This document shows, one piece after another, positions 11,194 to 22,479 of a stretch of DNA of 64,000 nucleotides (position 1 is its first letter; each line of letters begins with the position of its first letter). This DNA is from Telopea speciosissima (lineage: Eukaryota > Streptophyta > Magnoliopsida > Proteales > Proteaceae). The notes beneath the pieces are model-generated. The model did no database searches. It was not told the DNA's origin and saw only the letters and a list, made by a program, of their open reading frames with translations. A program made the position numbers and the translations under genes. The DNA lies in assembly GCF_018873765.1 (NCBI RefSeq), contig NC_057924.1:1240001-1304000 (forward strand), given 5' to 3'.

Positions 11194-14100
11194 ATGGCTG
11201 ATTCCCATTCCATTACCGTTCTTTCCAATACCAACTCCGGCGACGGTAAACCGGAGAATCAACTCCAACTCCAACTTCAACTTCAACTTCAAAGATTACC
11301 GCACCTTACCGACTATCTACAAAACCTTCCAACCTTCACTAACCCTTTAAACCATAACCAGTTCTACCACCCATCCCAGGAGTTCTACATCTCTTCCTCC
11401 GATGTCGTTCTTCGTCACATCCTCTTCGATCTCTCCACCTCTGCCTTCGACCCTCCCTTCGCCTACTATCGTGCTGGCCCCCGTAAGCAAATCTTCTTCG
11501 ATCCTTCCACTGTCCGAGCGGCGATCGTTACCTGCGGTGGACTCTGTCCGGGCCTGAATACCGTCATTAGGGAACTGGTGGTGGCTTTGTGGGACCTTTA
11601 CGGTGTTCGTCAGATTTTCGGTATTATGGCCGGTTACCGAGGTTTCTACTCCATGGAACCCGTGCTGCTTGATCCCAAGCTTGTGAACGGCTTGCATTTG
11701 AAGGGTGGCACCGTCCTTGAGACCTCTAGAGGTGGTTTCGATCTCCACAAGATCGTTAATTCCATCGAATCTCGCGGTTATAATCAGGTTGATGTTCTTT
11801 ATTTCATTTTCAATCCTTGATCTACATAAATTAACTCTACATTTCTCTGCATTTCTTACAATAGTCAGGAACAGAGAAGGGTTTTTTATTTTATTTTTTT
11901 CAATTAACTCTTTTCTTTGGGAAGAATGACCATGGATGTGTTTTGGTAATTGGTGATATATTCTTTGATTCTTCCCTGTGGAACTTAAATTGGATAACTA
12001 TTGGGGTTAAAACTATTAGGTAATCTCCAAAGTTAAGATGGGAAGAAGCAGAGAAACCTATAGAAGAACAAGCTAATACTGTGACTAGCTCACTACCACC
12101 TCTTAAAGAAGACAATGATCTCATTATGCATATTGCTAAAAGCTCATCACACTACATGAACTCCTTCCAAGCTTCAATAGATAGATAGCCTGACAGCAAC
12201 TTTTTGCAGGCTAATGATGATATTGGAAATTGGAAATGGAGTTCAACAAAGAATGATATTGGAAATTGGGAATGGAGTTCAACAAGATCATGAGGTCTTC
12301 AAGTTTGCGCCTTGTTGAATTTTCCATCATAAAATCTTAATCTATTAGGTGGAGTGGTCCGACTGGTATATGAAGTCATCCAAGGTCCAAAATTATTTGA
12401 TGTGGGATTCTTTTCCAACATACCTTATGTGATCACTGACCAATATGGATAGTTTAATCAACAAAATGACCATCGGTGGACCTTCTAATCACCCTAGAGA
12501 AACCATTCAGTTGGGTTTGGTTGCTGTCTCAAAAAGGAGAAATCAGCATCTTTGACATGTTCAGCTCTCATCAATTACTGGAACAACATTGGTTTTGGGG
12601 TAGATTTGAATGTAAAAGTGTAGTGTTAAGTTTTGAAGGCAAGCCCATTTATGGTGTCTTTGTTGATAAGATTTGTAGCCTAGAAATCTTTTCCGATTGG
12701 TAAGTGCTAAAGGAGGCAGAAAAATACAGTTTGATCTTTGTAAAATGTAAAGACAACAATCGTGGGATTGTCTTGGTGGGGTGACAACTTGACATGCATG
12801 GGATGAAAGAGGTTTTGAAAATTTGCGTTCTTCCTAGTGTATTCTGATGCAATTTCTGACTCTATAGTCATGTAGCATGTGGTTGGAAGGTCATAAAATA
12901 GAGTTCTATGAGTTGACTACAAGTGATGAACTTGAATCAAATGAAGGAAATGATTTGATGGTATAGGCAGGGGCTGAAGCCAACAACAGCTATTAGCCAC
13001 CTGATTCTAGTAACATTGAGGAGAATATTGATATCCAAACAATTGAATTCAACAATTCTAATTTGGATGTTTTATTGGTGGAGACAAAGGAGTCTAAAGA
13101 AGTAGATGGCACCCATGAGAAGTGTTCAGCAAGCACTTCTTCCATCTGGTCATTGATGGTGGTTGTGAAAAGAACATTATGAAGCGGAAGTTGGTGGTCA
13201 ATAAACTTTGGTTGTCTATGCTGCCACCAGCCCAAGCCCTTTCTTGTGAGTGGGTTTTGAGTGTTCTATTAAGTAGAAAAATTGTCCAACTTACAGGATA
13301 TGCTGTTGAAGCTGTGAAAGGGATGTCAGGATAGGATGAAGCATCAATTTTAAGCAGATTAGATACAAATCCCTTCAGTGAGGTGGGAAAAGAAAAGTGG
13401 AGTATTAGTAATTTACTTCTCTGGAAATTGATAGAAGTGACAATGAAAAAGTCGTTAATGTGTTGTGGTTATGGCTTCCGAAACCATAGTTCTCAGCTGC
13501 TCTTTTTACAGAATCTTGTCCTTTTGGTAATAACTGACTTCTATTCTTTTAGTGTTTTAGCTTCTTTAGATATGCTGTATATTGTTCTGTTGTTAATTCT
13601 TCTTTTACTCTGAACCACAACACAGTTTGGCATAGTGGTAGATTACCATAAGCTGTTGCTGATTTGTTACTCTGTTCACGAACTCTTTATTATGACAGGT
13701 ATACATAATAGGTGGAGATGGCACCATGCGGGGTGCTGTTGCAATCTTTGATGAGATACGTCGCCGGAAATTGAATGTAGCAGTTGCAGGGATCCCTAAG
13801 ACTGTTGACAATGATGTTGGAATCATAGACAGATCGTTTGGGTTTGAGACGGCTGTAGAGACTGCCCAGCAAGCAATACAAGCAGCTCATGTGGAGGCTG
13901 AGAGTGCTGTTAACGGTATTGGGTTGGTGAAGCTGATGGGACGAAGTGCAGGTCACATTGCGATCAATGCTACATTAAGCAGCCGTGATGTGGATTGCTG
14001 TTTACTTCCAGAGACTGATTTTTACTTGGATGGAAAGGGGGGCCTTTTTGAATTCCTTGGGCAGAAACTGAAAGAGAATGGACATGCTGTGTTAGTAGTA

Positions 14101-14520
14101 GCTGAGGGAGCTGGGCAGGATTTGATACCGAGGACGGCTGCTCAGAAGGAAGAGAAAGACGAGTCTGGCAACCCAGTGTTCCTGGATGTTGGAGTTTGGT
14201 TGAAGTCTGAGCTGAAACGGTGGTGGGACAGAGACCACGCAGGGGAGTTAGTCACTGTGAAGTACATAGATCCCACATATATGATACGTGCAGTCCCGGC
14301 CAATGCTACAGATAACTTATATTGCACACTTCTGGCACACTCTGCAATACATGGGGTCATGGCTGGTTACACTGGGTTCGTCGCCGGACCTATTAATGGC
14401 GTTTACGCATATATTCCGGTGGTTGAGGTGGCAAAGGCAAAGAATTTAGTTGATTTGAAGGACCATAAGTGGGCATGGGTTAGATCAGTGACTAACCAGC
14501 CAGACTTTGTGAAGGGCTAG
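11194..14520 (+). CDS. PFK2: ATP-dependent 6-phosphofructokinase, plant PFK2-like
   Basis: Phosphorylates fructose 6-phosphate with ATP in the committing step of glycolysis. Exon 1 is 11194-11787 (donor CAG|GTTGAT) and exon 2 is 13699-14520 (acceptor GACAG|GTATAC). They join in phase 0 to give 471 residues, close to plant PFKs. Visible features: [15 protein letters not shown] near residue 110, [11 protein letters not shown] around 201-211 (GGDG is the ATP type, GGDD would be PPi type), PKTVDND with catalytic Asp235, and MGRSAGHIA near 278. The two-exon layout and sequence fit the PFK2 branch better than PFK3/7. The N-terminus has a Gln/Leu run and no obvious transit peptide, so a cytosolic enzyme is inferred. 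The ATG is the first in the open frame. AATAAA at 14621 is a likely poly(A) signal. The 1.9-kb intron contains degenerate sequence. Confidence 0.95.
11788..13698 (+). other. PFK intron 1 with decayed ORF-like sequence
   Basis: The single PFK intron is 1,911 bases. Its middle part (about 12,030-13,340) has codon-like composition and several broken frames, and GATATTGGAAATTGG(A/G)AATGG is repeated near 12,220 and 12,255. It looks like a decayed transposable element or captured gene, but no family motif is recognisable. Confidence 0.4.
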
Positions 14521-14700
14521 AGAGTTTGTTCTACTTTGATCTCTGATGGTGCTGACACCGGATATGTCTATTCTCAAGGGTTGTCATTGGCTTGTACGTA
14601 TTTTTGGAGTACACGTGTGAAATAAAGAAGTGTGTTATACCAAGAGGGCCAAAAAATAGGGTTACAAATTATTTTATACTTTAAAAAATGTTATAAAAAT

Positions 14701-14946
14701 GGTGGTGAGGTCCATTCTGGAGGATATCCGGCACATCAGTTCCTATCTTGATGTCTGCAACTTCATTTACATTCCAAGGGCTGCTAATTATTTGGCAGAT
14801 ACCCTTGCCAGGAGGGCTCAATCCTGTACGGAGAGGATTGTTTGGCCCATTTTCGATCCTGCTTTAGCATTCCGTCTGGAACATCAAGCTTGCTGTAGTC
14901 TGTTTCTTTCTTCAATAAAGTTCTCTCTCTACCAAAAAAAAAAAAA
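14701..14946 (+). mobile_element. 5'-truncated L1-type LINE fragment with poly(A)
   Basis: An open frame reads ILEDIRHISSYLDV, then FIYIPRAANYLADTLARRA, the C-terminal RNase H-like motif (F-IPR-N--AD-LA--A) of plant L1 elements. It is followed by an AATAAAG signal and a 13-A tail (14934-14946). AAAAAATGTTATAAAAAT before the insert (14683-14700) is nearly repeated after it (14941-14957), as expected for a target-site duplication. It sits just past the PFK 3' end. Confidence 0.8.
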
Positions 14947-14959
14947 TGTTATTAAATCA

Positions 14960-17900
14960 TTACCAAAATAAAATGTGAAATAAACTTAAAATGCATTTCA
15001 AGAATACATACCATACACAGCCTTTGGTCTCTTATCTTGCTCGTTAAAACTTCAATTAGAGAGTTTCCATTACAGGAGAGACCGTTTTTCTTGTCTGATA
15101 TTCCCTTTCCCTCTTTCAAAACTTCATGAAACATGGGTTTTCACAACTTTTGCTCCCCCTTCTATTGTCTTTACTTTTACTTTCTTTTTTCAAAGGGTAA
15201 ACACTAAAGAGAATGATCATATTATAATAGCTTTCCCTTCTGATAACCTTTACCTTTTAAAATTGGCAATAGTATCTCTGGTTGGAGACCTTTAGAGACT
15301 TAAATTCAATCGTCTGATATTGAGGTATCCTCGTGTGTGTCCATGCATACCCTTGGTGGTTCATAGTTCACACACCTTCTTGGTATTTTGCTTTACGTAG
15401 ATTATTTATGTTAATAATACAATAGGTGTATTTAGAATTTGACGTCTTTATTTAATTGTCTTTTGACTTATTCTTAAAAGTTGTTAAAGTTGGAGATAAA
15501 AAAAAATTTTCAAAATAATTTGATAGTGACTTGTCATTATATCATTATAAAAAATTGTCATTGTCTTACATAATATTTTATTGTTGTCAAAGAAAAAGTT
15601 TGTTGTACTAAATGGGTAAAAAAATAATGGGGTCTTAAATTTAAATTAGCATGAACTAGGCCCAGCAGAAACCAACCAGGTTGGACTTGTTGACACCCCT
15701 CCGCTTTGTATAGTAATATGTTTCTTCAATTCTTCTTAAGACCAATCTATATTAAAAATAAAATAAAATAAAAGGGAAAGGAAACAAGCCCCACCCATGT
15801 GCAGATTCCAATATACCCACCCTCACATAAGAAACAGTGGAATTTACACTGACAGTCTCTCTCCTATTCTGATGATGTGGGCCCATCTAAACCCATATAG
15901 ATTATACCATTCCTTAATGTAACATGAAGATTCCTTCTTACACTAGTGATTAGTGTAGTGGGGAACCTTTCCCCTACAAAAATGGGAAAAATATCTCTAC
16001 TTGGTGGTGTTTTCTATGCCCTCTCACCAGGCACTGTGAGATGACACCTCTGCCCTTGGGATAGACAGCAAGACGTGCTCACCTATTGACCCAGACACTT
16101 GTGTAGAGATCATGCGACCAAGTAGAGATGTCTTGCCCAAAAAAAATTTACATATACGATGAGCGCCTTGAAAGCAAATTAGATTTCATGGAGCATCTCT
16201 TACCAAAAAAAACAAGAAAAACATTTCATGGAGTATCCAAATTTGATACTGTTGCCCTCGTTCTACGCATTTTAGTAAAATTAGATGTTAGCTGGGGAAG
16301 TTAAAAGGGAGTTTCTTTTGAGGGCAAAACGAATCCAATTACATGAATCCCATTATCTTTAGTCGTTGTGATTCATATTCTCTTTCTTTTTTATTAGCTC
16401 TGCGCTTGTTTCGCTCTAATTTTACCTATTTTTGACGGCTCCCAATTCTGTTCCCCTCACTTTCAGGAATCAATGATAAAAAGATGAAAACGGGAATAAT
16501 GGAAGACTTGGTGGTCTCTCAGAGTCACTGCAGAGATTTGTATGTGCTTTTACTGGGAACATTATTATGCTTTCAACTTCTTTTTTTTTAAAGCTTTAGA
16601 AAAGAAATAAAGCAAAATGAATCGAATCATCTACCTCTGCAACTTTATTACCTATTTGGGTGAGAATAGATTTGAGATCGAGAAGCATTAGAGGCTAAAT
16701 CAGTGATTAAGTTAAACAACTTCCTAGAGTACCTGAATGAGTTCTTCCGTAAAGAATTTTTTATTTCTTTACAATTCTAAATTAGGAACAAATGGTGTGA
16801 TTAATTTGTTTGTTCAAGAAAATAAAATTGGAGAACTGCAATTGTGGATCAACTTAGGGTTCAATTGGTTTGGGATGGCCGTGTTTTTTAAAACCCAACC
16901 CAACCCTTGGTCCCCTTAACTCAGCCCAGGCCCAGCCCAATCCAACCTGGCCCTGATTGACCTTTGCAATACTTATGTATGATGTATATTTATTTCTATA
17001 TTATATATGGGGAGAGGTTTTGTGCACGGTCATATACTAAATATTGGATGAGTGAAGAGCCATGTCGAGTACACAATTGTGCCCATCAAACGGTCATGCA
17101 CAACCGTACTCAGACCTTTTTGCCATTATATGGTCATATATGTATTATATAATGGAAAAATATTATTGTAACCAAAGTTGATGGAAATATGTTGTAACCT
17201 ACTATTTTGCCCTTTTTACCCTTTTAAGATAAGGAGTGTCGTTTGTTATACCTAGACCTGTTAACAACTCTTTATTATTCTCAAAAGTTCTTTCAAGTTA
17301 AAGGAATAAAAAAGTTCTCAAAAATAATTTGAAAATGACATATAATTAAGTTATTATCATGCACTTTTTCTAAGTAGATATATGTGAAATGACAATATTT
17401 ACCATTAATGGAAAAAGAATTGTGTTATACAAAGTACTATCATGCAAATTGTATATTATATTAAAAAGAAAAAAAAATAAGATTACAAATTATTTGACAT
17501 CTTGAGGGATGTCAATGAAAGAAAATAAAGATTACACACTTCTTTCAATGAAAGTAAAATCCTATCATTTTATATATTTTAATAATATAGGGTTAGGGCT
17601 GGCCAAGCTCAGACTGAGACCTTAGCCTAGGCCCGACCAAGTCTTACCCCAGGCTTGAAAATCTCAGCCCTGACGCAGCCCACAGATTGAAAAACCCAAC
17701 CTAGGCTCTATGAGGTTTGAGTGGGCTCAAGCTCATCTGGCCAAACTTGCACCCCTTGGTCAATTGTATGCTAGGATTTAAAAAAGCGGAATCGGGACTT
17801 AAAATAAACTCCATTAATACGAATGACTTCCAATTTGAAGTGGTAAAGAATCGGAAATAATCGACTAGAAACAACAAAAATGGGAACAAGAGGGGACTAT

Positions 17901-18980
17901 AAATATTTCTCTCACTGTTAGGTTTAAAGAGTTTTGACACAATTTTTGTAGATCTAGGTATCACGGTGCCTGTAAGAGGGCGTAGGAAACATCACCAAGT
18001 AGAGATCTTTTTCCCTTTTAATTTTGGTAGGAAATAACATATTTATTGATACTATCGTGCATTACACATAGATAGAGCATAAACTAACTCCATAATCCAT
18101 GAATCAGAAATAGGTCAAATTATCGTACACAAAGTGGGGATGGAACATGGTAACTCATCCACAAATTGAGCGTTTCATAAACTATGGCCCATTTTTTTCA
18201 GCCTCTGTGATTAAGCATTTTGATTGAACTCCTAAAATAGTGAATATCATCACCAACTCCTGCTTTTTGTCAGGATCCAAAATATTTTTTCTTGATCCAA
18301 TGAAAGAGAGATTCAATGGATTAAGAGATTCTCTCTTCACCTGAGAGCAAAGGAAATCTCGATCTTTTTCTTTTTCTTTTTCCTTTTCCACAGTGAGAGA
18401 AAGGAAGATTAAGAAAGAGCCAAGACAAGCCAGTACTGATATTAATTTATCTGTAATGATTAAAGGTAAGGGACGATTAATTTTGAATTATTGATGTATT
18501 TTATTGGGGCCCATGGGCCCAAGGAGGGGGATCTCCCAACTACCGAATATACCCTCCTACCATCACTTTTTTATTTTCCTTTTTTGGGGTCCTTTTACAT
18601 AACCAACCAGAGGAACAGAAAGGAAGAGGAAGGAGGGGTATTTTTGTAATTAGATATCTGCATAAAAGCAAATGAGAAAATTTCTGGAAGCTTCTTCATC
18701 ACTTTGCCATGTGAAGCAGTTACTACACACTTCCAAGTTCCAACGTTACAGCCATTGCTCACTCCACACTTAAAAGCTGAAGCCCAACAAGATTCACTCG
18801 GAAGTTTCTTCAAACCTACTTCCCAAAAGATATGCAGTTGAGCACTCCCAAAATCCCATTTTGAACCTTAGAATAGTACAGTGAGGAATGGTTTCACAAC
18901 CCCTTATGCCCCCCCTGATATTCTTTTGAGTTTTGAATCTACAATTTCTTGACCCATTTTTTTTCAACAAATTTTTGCTT
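14960..18980. other. Gene-free stretch between PFK and the glucanase
   Basis: AT-rich with no supported coding exon. It contains a foldback at 15984-16138 (listed), a related right-end fragment at about 17960-18018 (CACCAAGTAGAGAT then a TTTCCC end), and a GC-richer dispersed repeat with CCCAGCCC/GGCC motifs at 16880-16960 and 17590-17760. The glucanase promoter lies near 18,700-18,985. Confidence 0.45.
15984..16138. mobile_element. Foldback MITE
   Basis: TATCTCTACTTGGT on the left and ACCAAGTAGAGAT on the right form inverted arms, with GGGAAA / CTTGCCC at the outer ends. No ORF. The related fragment near 18,000 shows it is a dispersed family. Confidence 0.6.
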
Positions 18981-18985
18981 GTAAA

Positions 18986-21255
18986 ATGGCGAAAACCAGC
19001 TATTGTGCAGCTCCTCTCATCCTTCTACTCCTTTCGACCTCCTCTTTAATGGTGGTGGTGGAGTCCGCCATTGGAGTAAATTGGGGAACCGTTTCATTTC
19101 ACCGGCTCACTCCCTCCATTGTCGTCCGTCTCCTCAAGGACAACAAGATATCGAAAGTGAAACTCTTTGGTGCGGACCCAGATATTCTTTCAGTTCTTAT
19201 GGGTACTGGGATTGAGGTTATGGTGGGCATTCCCAACGAGATGTTGTCCGACTTAAGCTCGTCCCCTAATGTTGCAGATTTGTGGGTTCGCCAGAATATA
19301 TCCAGATATTTGGTTAGAGGTGGTGTTAATATCAGGTATGTTTATCAAGAAGTTTCCATTTTTTTTATTTACTTTGTTCGATTATTTACTCAGCCTTGAT
19401 ATTTTGTTTGGTATTTTAGGAAGGATAATTCAAGAACTCACTTTTCTAATCCGTATGTCTACTTTGAAGAACAAAATTCAAGCACCTGATCTTTTCTTTT
19501 GTGTTTTTTGGGGGTGGGGGTGGAGTGGCGTGGCTTGGCAATTTATGCTGACACAACAGCATGGAAGAAGAGTTAGGTGGGATGTGGAGAGGGATTGATC
19601 AATTGAAGACCATTTTTGACCATTTAAACTTGATAGTCATCCTCTACTGTCTAAACCATGAGAGATGTTGAAAAGGATCTGGTTTATTCAGTGATTTCCC
19701 ATGTTTCAGGATGAATTCAATACCCATCCCCAGCATTAATGCACATAATCCAATGTCAAATAACATTATATGAATGGAAAAAGGGTCCATTATTCCTAAC
19801 TTATTAGCCCTTATGAAATAACCAGATCCTTCTATTATTTTCTTTGACTCTCTTAACAGAGTTGAATCTTGAGAGGATTTAAAGGAATATTGGGCGGCGA
19901 GGGTTGGGATGGGCAGAAAAAACAAACTTTATGAAATAGACACTTGATGGCCTACTGAGAATTGAGCTTTGGAAGTAAAGACTAGCTGAAATTTGTAACC
20001 TCACAGAGATGTGTTTTTTTACCCATAGTTCTGCTGAATGAATGTTATATAAGCTTAGTGGTTATGTTGCACATTGATTTCGTGTTTGGTTAATTTAGTT
20101 CTGCCAAGGTTCTAAATTTTCCACTGGTGGTAACTGGCTTACTGCCTACTTTGTCTTGGCAGGTATATTGCTGTTGGGAATGAGCCATTCCTCACCAGCT
20201 ATTCAGGTCAATTCCAATCCTATGTTGTCCCTGCTCTGCTCAATCTACAACAGTCCCTAGTAAAAGCAAATGTGGCAAATTTTGTAAAGCTAGTAGTCCC
20301 TTGCAATGCTGATGCATATGAGTCTACTGTTCCTTCTCAAGGAGCCTTCCGCCCTGAACTGACCCAAATCATGACTCAACTTGTTTCCTTCCTCAACTCG
20401 AATGGTTCCCCCTTCGTTGTCAACATCTATCCTTTTCTGAGCCTCTATGGAAACTCAGATTTCCCCCAAGACTACGCATTCTTTGATGGCACATCTCACT
20501 CTGTCACAGATGGGCAAAATGTTTATTCTAATGCTTTTGATGGCAATTTCGACACACTAGTAGCTGCTCTTAACAGAATTGGATATGGTCAGATGCCCAT
20601 AGTCATTGGTGAGATCGGCTGGCCCACAGATGGAGTTCTGAGTGCAAATCTCACTGCTGCAAGGGCCTTCAACCAGGGTCTCATAAATCATGTCCTTAGT
20701 AACAAAGGAACCCCTCTGAGACCAGGTGCCCCACCAGTAGATGTCTATCTTTTCAGCCTTCTTGATGAAGGAGCAAAGAGCGTACTTCCTGGGAACTTCG
20801 AGAGGCACTGGGGGATATTCTCTTTCGATGGTCAGGCTAAGTACCCACTGAACCTTGGCTTGGGCAATGGGCTATTGAAGGATGCGGAGGACGTTCAGTA
20901 CCTTCCATCAAAGTGGTGTATTGCGGATCCATTGATGGATCTCTCAGGTGTGGTTAACCATTTCAAACTTGCTTGCAGCGTTGCAGACTGCACAACACTC
21001 GATTATGGGGGATCATGCAATGGAATTGGAGCAAAGGGGAACATCTCATATGCCTTCAACAGTTATTATCAGCTGCAAAAGCAGGATGCACATAGTTGTG
21101 ATTTCGATGGGCTTGGTATGGTCACTTTCCTTGATCCTTCCGTTGGCGACTGCAGGTTCCTTGTTGGGATCAATGACAAGAATTCTGGTGTCCGGCTACA
21201 TCATGAATATTTTGCTGCTTGGGGTATATTATTGGGGGTTTCTGTTTTACTATGA
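18986..21255 (+). CDS. GPI-anchored glucan endo-1,3-beta-glucosidase (GH17 + X8)
   Basis: Hydrolyses or remodels beta-1,3-glucan (callose) at the cell surface or plasmodesmata. Exon 1 is 18986-19335 and exon 2 is 20163-21255. The junction splits one Arg codon, and the protein is 480 residues. In order: signal peptide (about 1-27, LILLLLSTSSLMVVVES), GH17 domain starting AIGVNWG, proton donor Glu124 in AVGNEPF, nucleophile Glu267 in IGEIGWPTDG, X8/CBM43 domain about 367-455 starting KWC and ending DCRF with its six cysteines, then a hydrophobic C-terminus (AAWGILLGVSVLL) typical of a GPI signal. Length and layout match the Arabidopsis At4g31140/At5g58090 group. The first ATG is used and precedes the signal peptide directly. 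Nothing is broken. Confidence 0.95.
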
Positions 21256-21259
21256 CTAT

Positions 21260-22479
21260 CTGGTTTTCTATGATGTGAAATGGTTTCATAAGTGTGGTTT
21301 TTTCACGGTCCCTTCTTCTGAAACCGGTATGAGTTACTGCACAATACATATAGTGTAATACATATAGAGAGGGAGAAATAGATATGTATCGTTGTATTTT
21401 TTTACAGTCATGAGAACACAAAGTAGTTCATCATCATTTTGTAACTGTTATGATTCATTTGTGAAAGCTTCTCTCTTGGGAAACTAACGGATTTTTGGTT
21501 GAATGTTTGGAACACTTGAATGTGGTGCCTGTATTTTCTGCTTAAGCTGGAGGGAGACCTGATGTCCCAAGTTGGTGACATACTGTCTGATGGAGTTTGG
21601 GGACACCATGTTTTAACTGTTATCCGTTTGGCAACTTGATAAAACACCGTCATGGGTGCGTTGTAACCCAACTTCTGGGCATATAAAGGTATGGGAAACA
21701 CTAGCTGTGGTGAGGGGAGAAAGGTATTTGCCAAGTCAAAAGAATAAAGCAAAGGGGATTAGTAGTGACTACTGACTAGTAAGTTTATCACCTTAGCCTT
21801 TATTCTCATCACCTTCACTACAGAAAAGAAGCAATCTCTCTCTCTAGTCAAACAGGTCCCAGCTTTAAGCTCCCTTGAGAATACTTCAGGTAATAATGGT
21901 GGACGATGACAAGTGGTATATTTATTTCAAAAATATACAATGAATAATTGGATTCAGCCAAAAGTAGAATCAAGGTCACACAAAACAAGTATCCGGAACT
22001 GTTAAAAAAAAGCAGCTTCTAACTCACTATTTACAGGAGTGTAAACTGAAATGCTAATGAAAGGAAGGAATGCTAGAAGACATCATATATATTGGGATCC
22101 AATTTGAATAAACTCTGTGTGAACCATACAACCCCTTTACTTGAAACCTTGATTGAGAGGCCATGCAGGAAGATGAAAACAATTGGTGAATAAGTATCGC
22201 TATGGAGCAGGGAATGTGAGAGAGCTAGAGTAGATGGATTGCTTGGTCTTGCATGGAATCGATGCAACCAAGATGAGCCAACACTTCTTTCACAGTATTA
22301 AGAAGTTCAATCTCTTCATCCTCAACTTCCCTCATGTGGGCTATCTCTGTAGCTAAGCTAGTTACTGCCAAATCCAGTTAAATAATCTTTTTGCCCTGGC
22401 ACCTGAGTATTTGTATTAGATTTCCCTGTTTCTCCTGAACTTAAGAAATAAGAAGCCATGTCTGTTTCTCCTCAAAATG
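21260..22479. other. Convergent 3' flanks
   Basis: Space between the glucanase stop and the stop of the oppositely oriented exostosin gene. It is likely 3' UTR of both. I see no additional gene. Confidence 0.5.

Noticed and set aside
11347..11748. 133-codon minus-strand frame opposite PFK exon 1
   Set aside because: It is the reverse shadow of the real PFK coding exon. The PFK frame shows family motifs and this one shows none.
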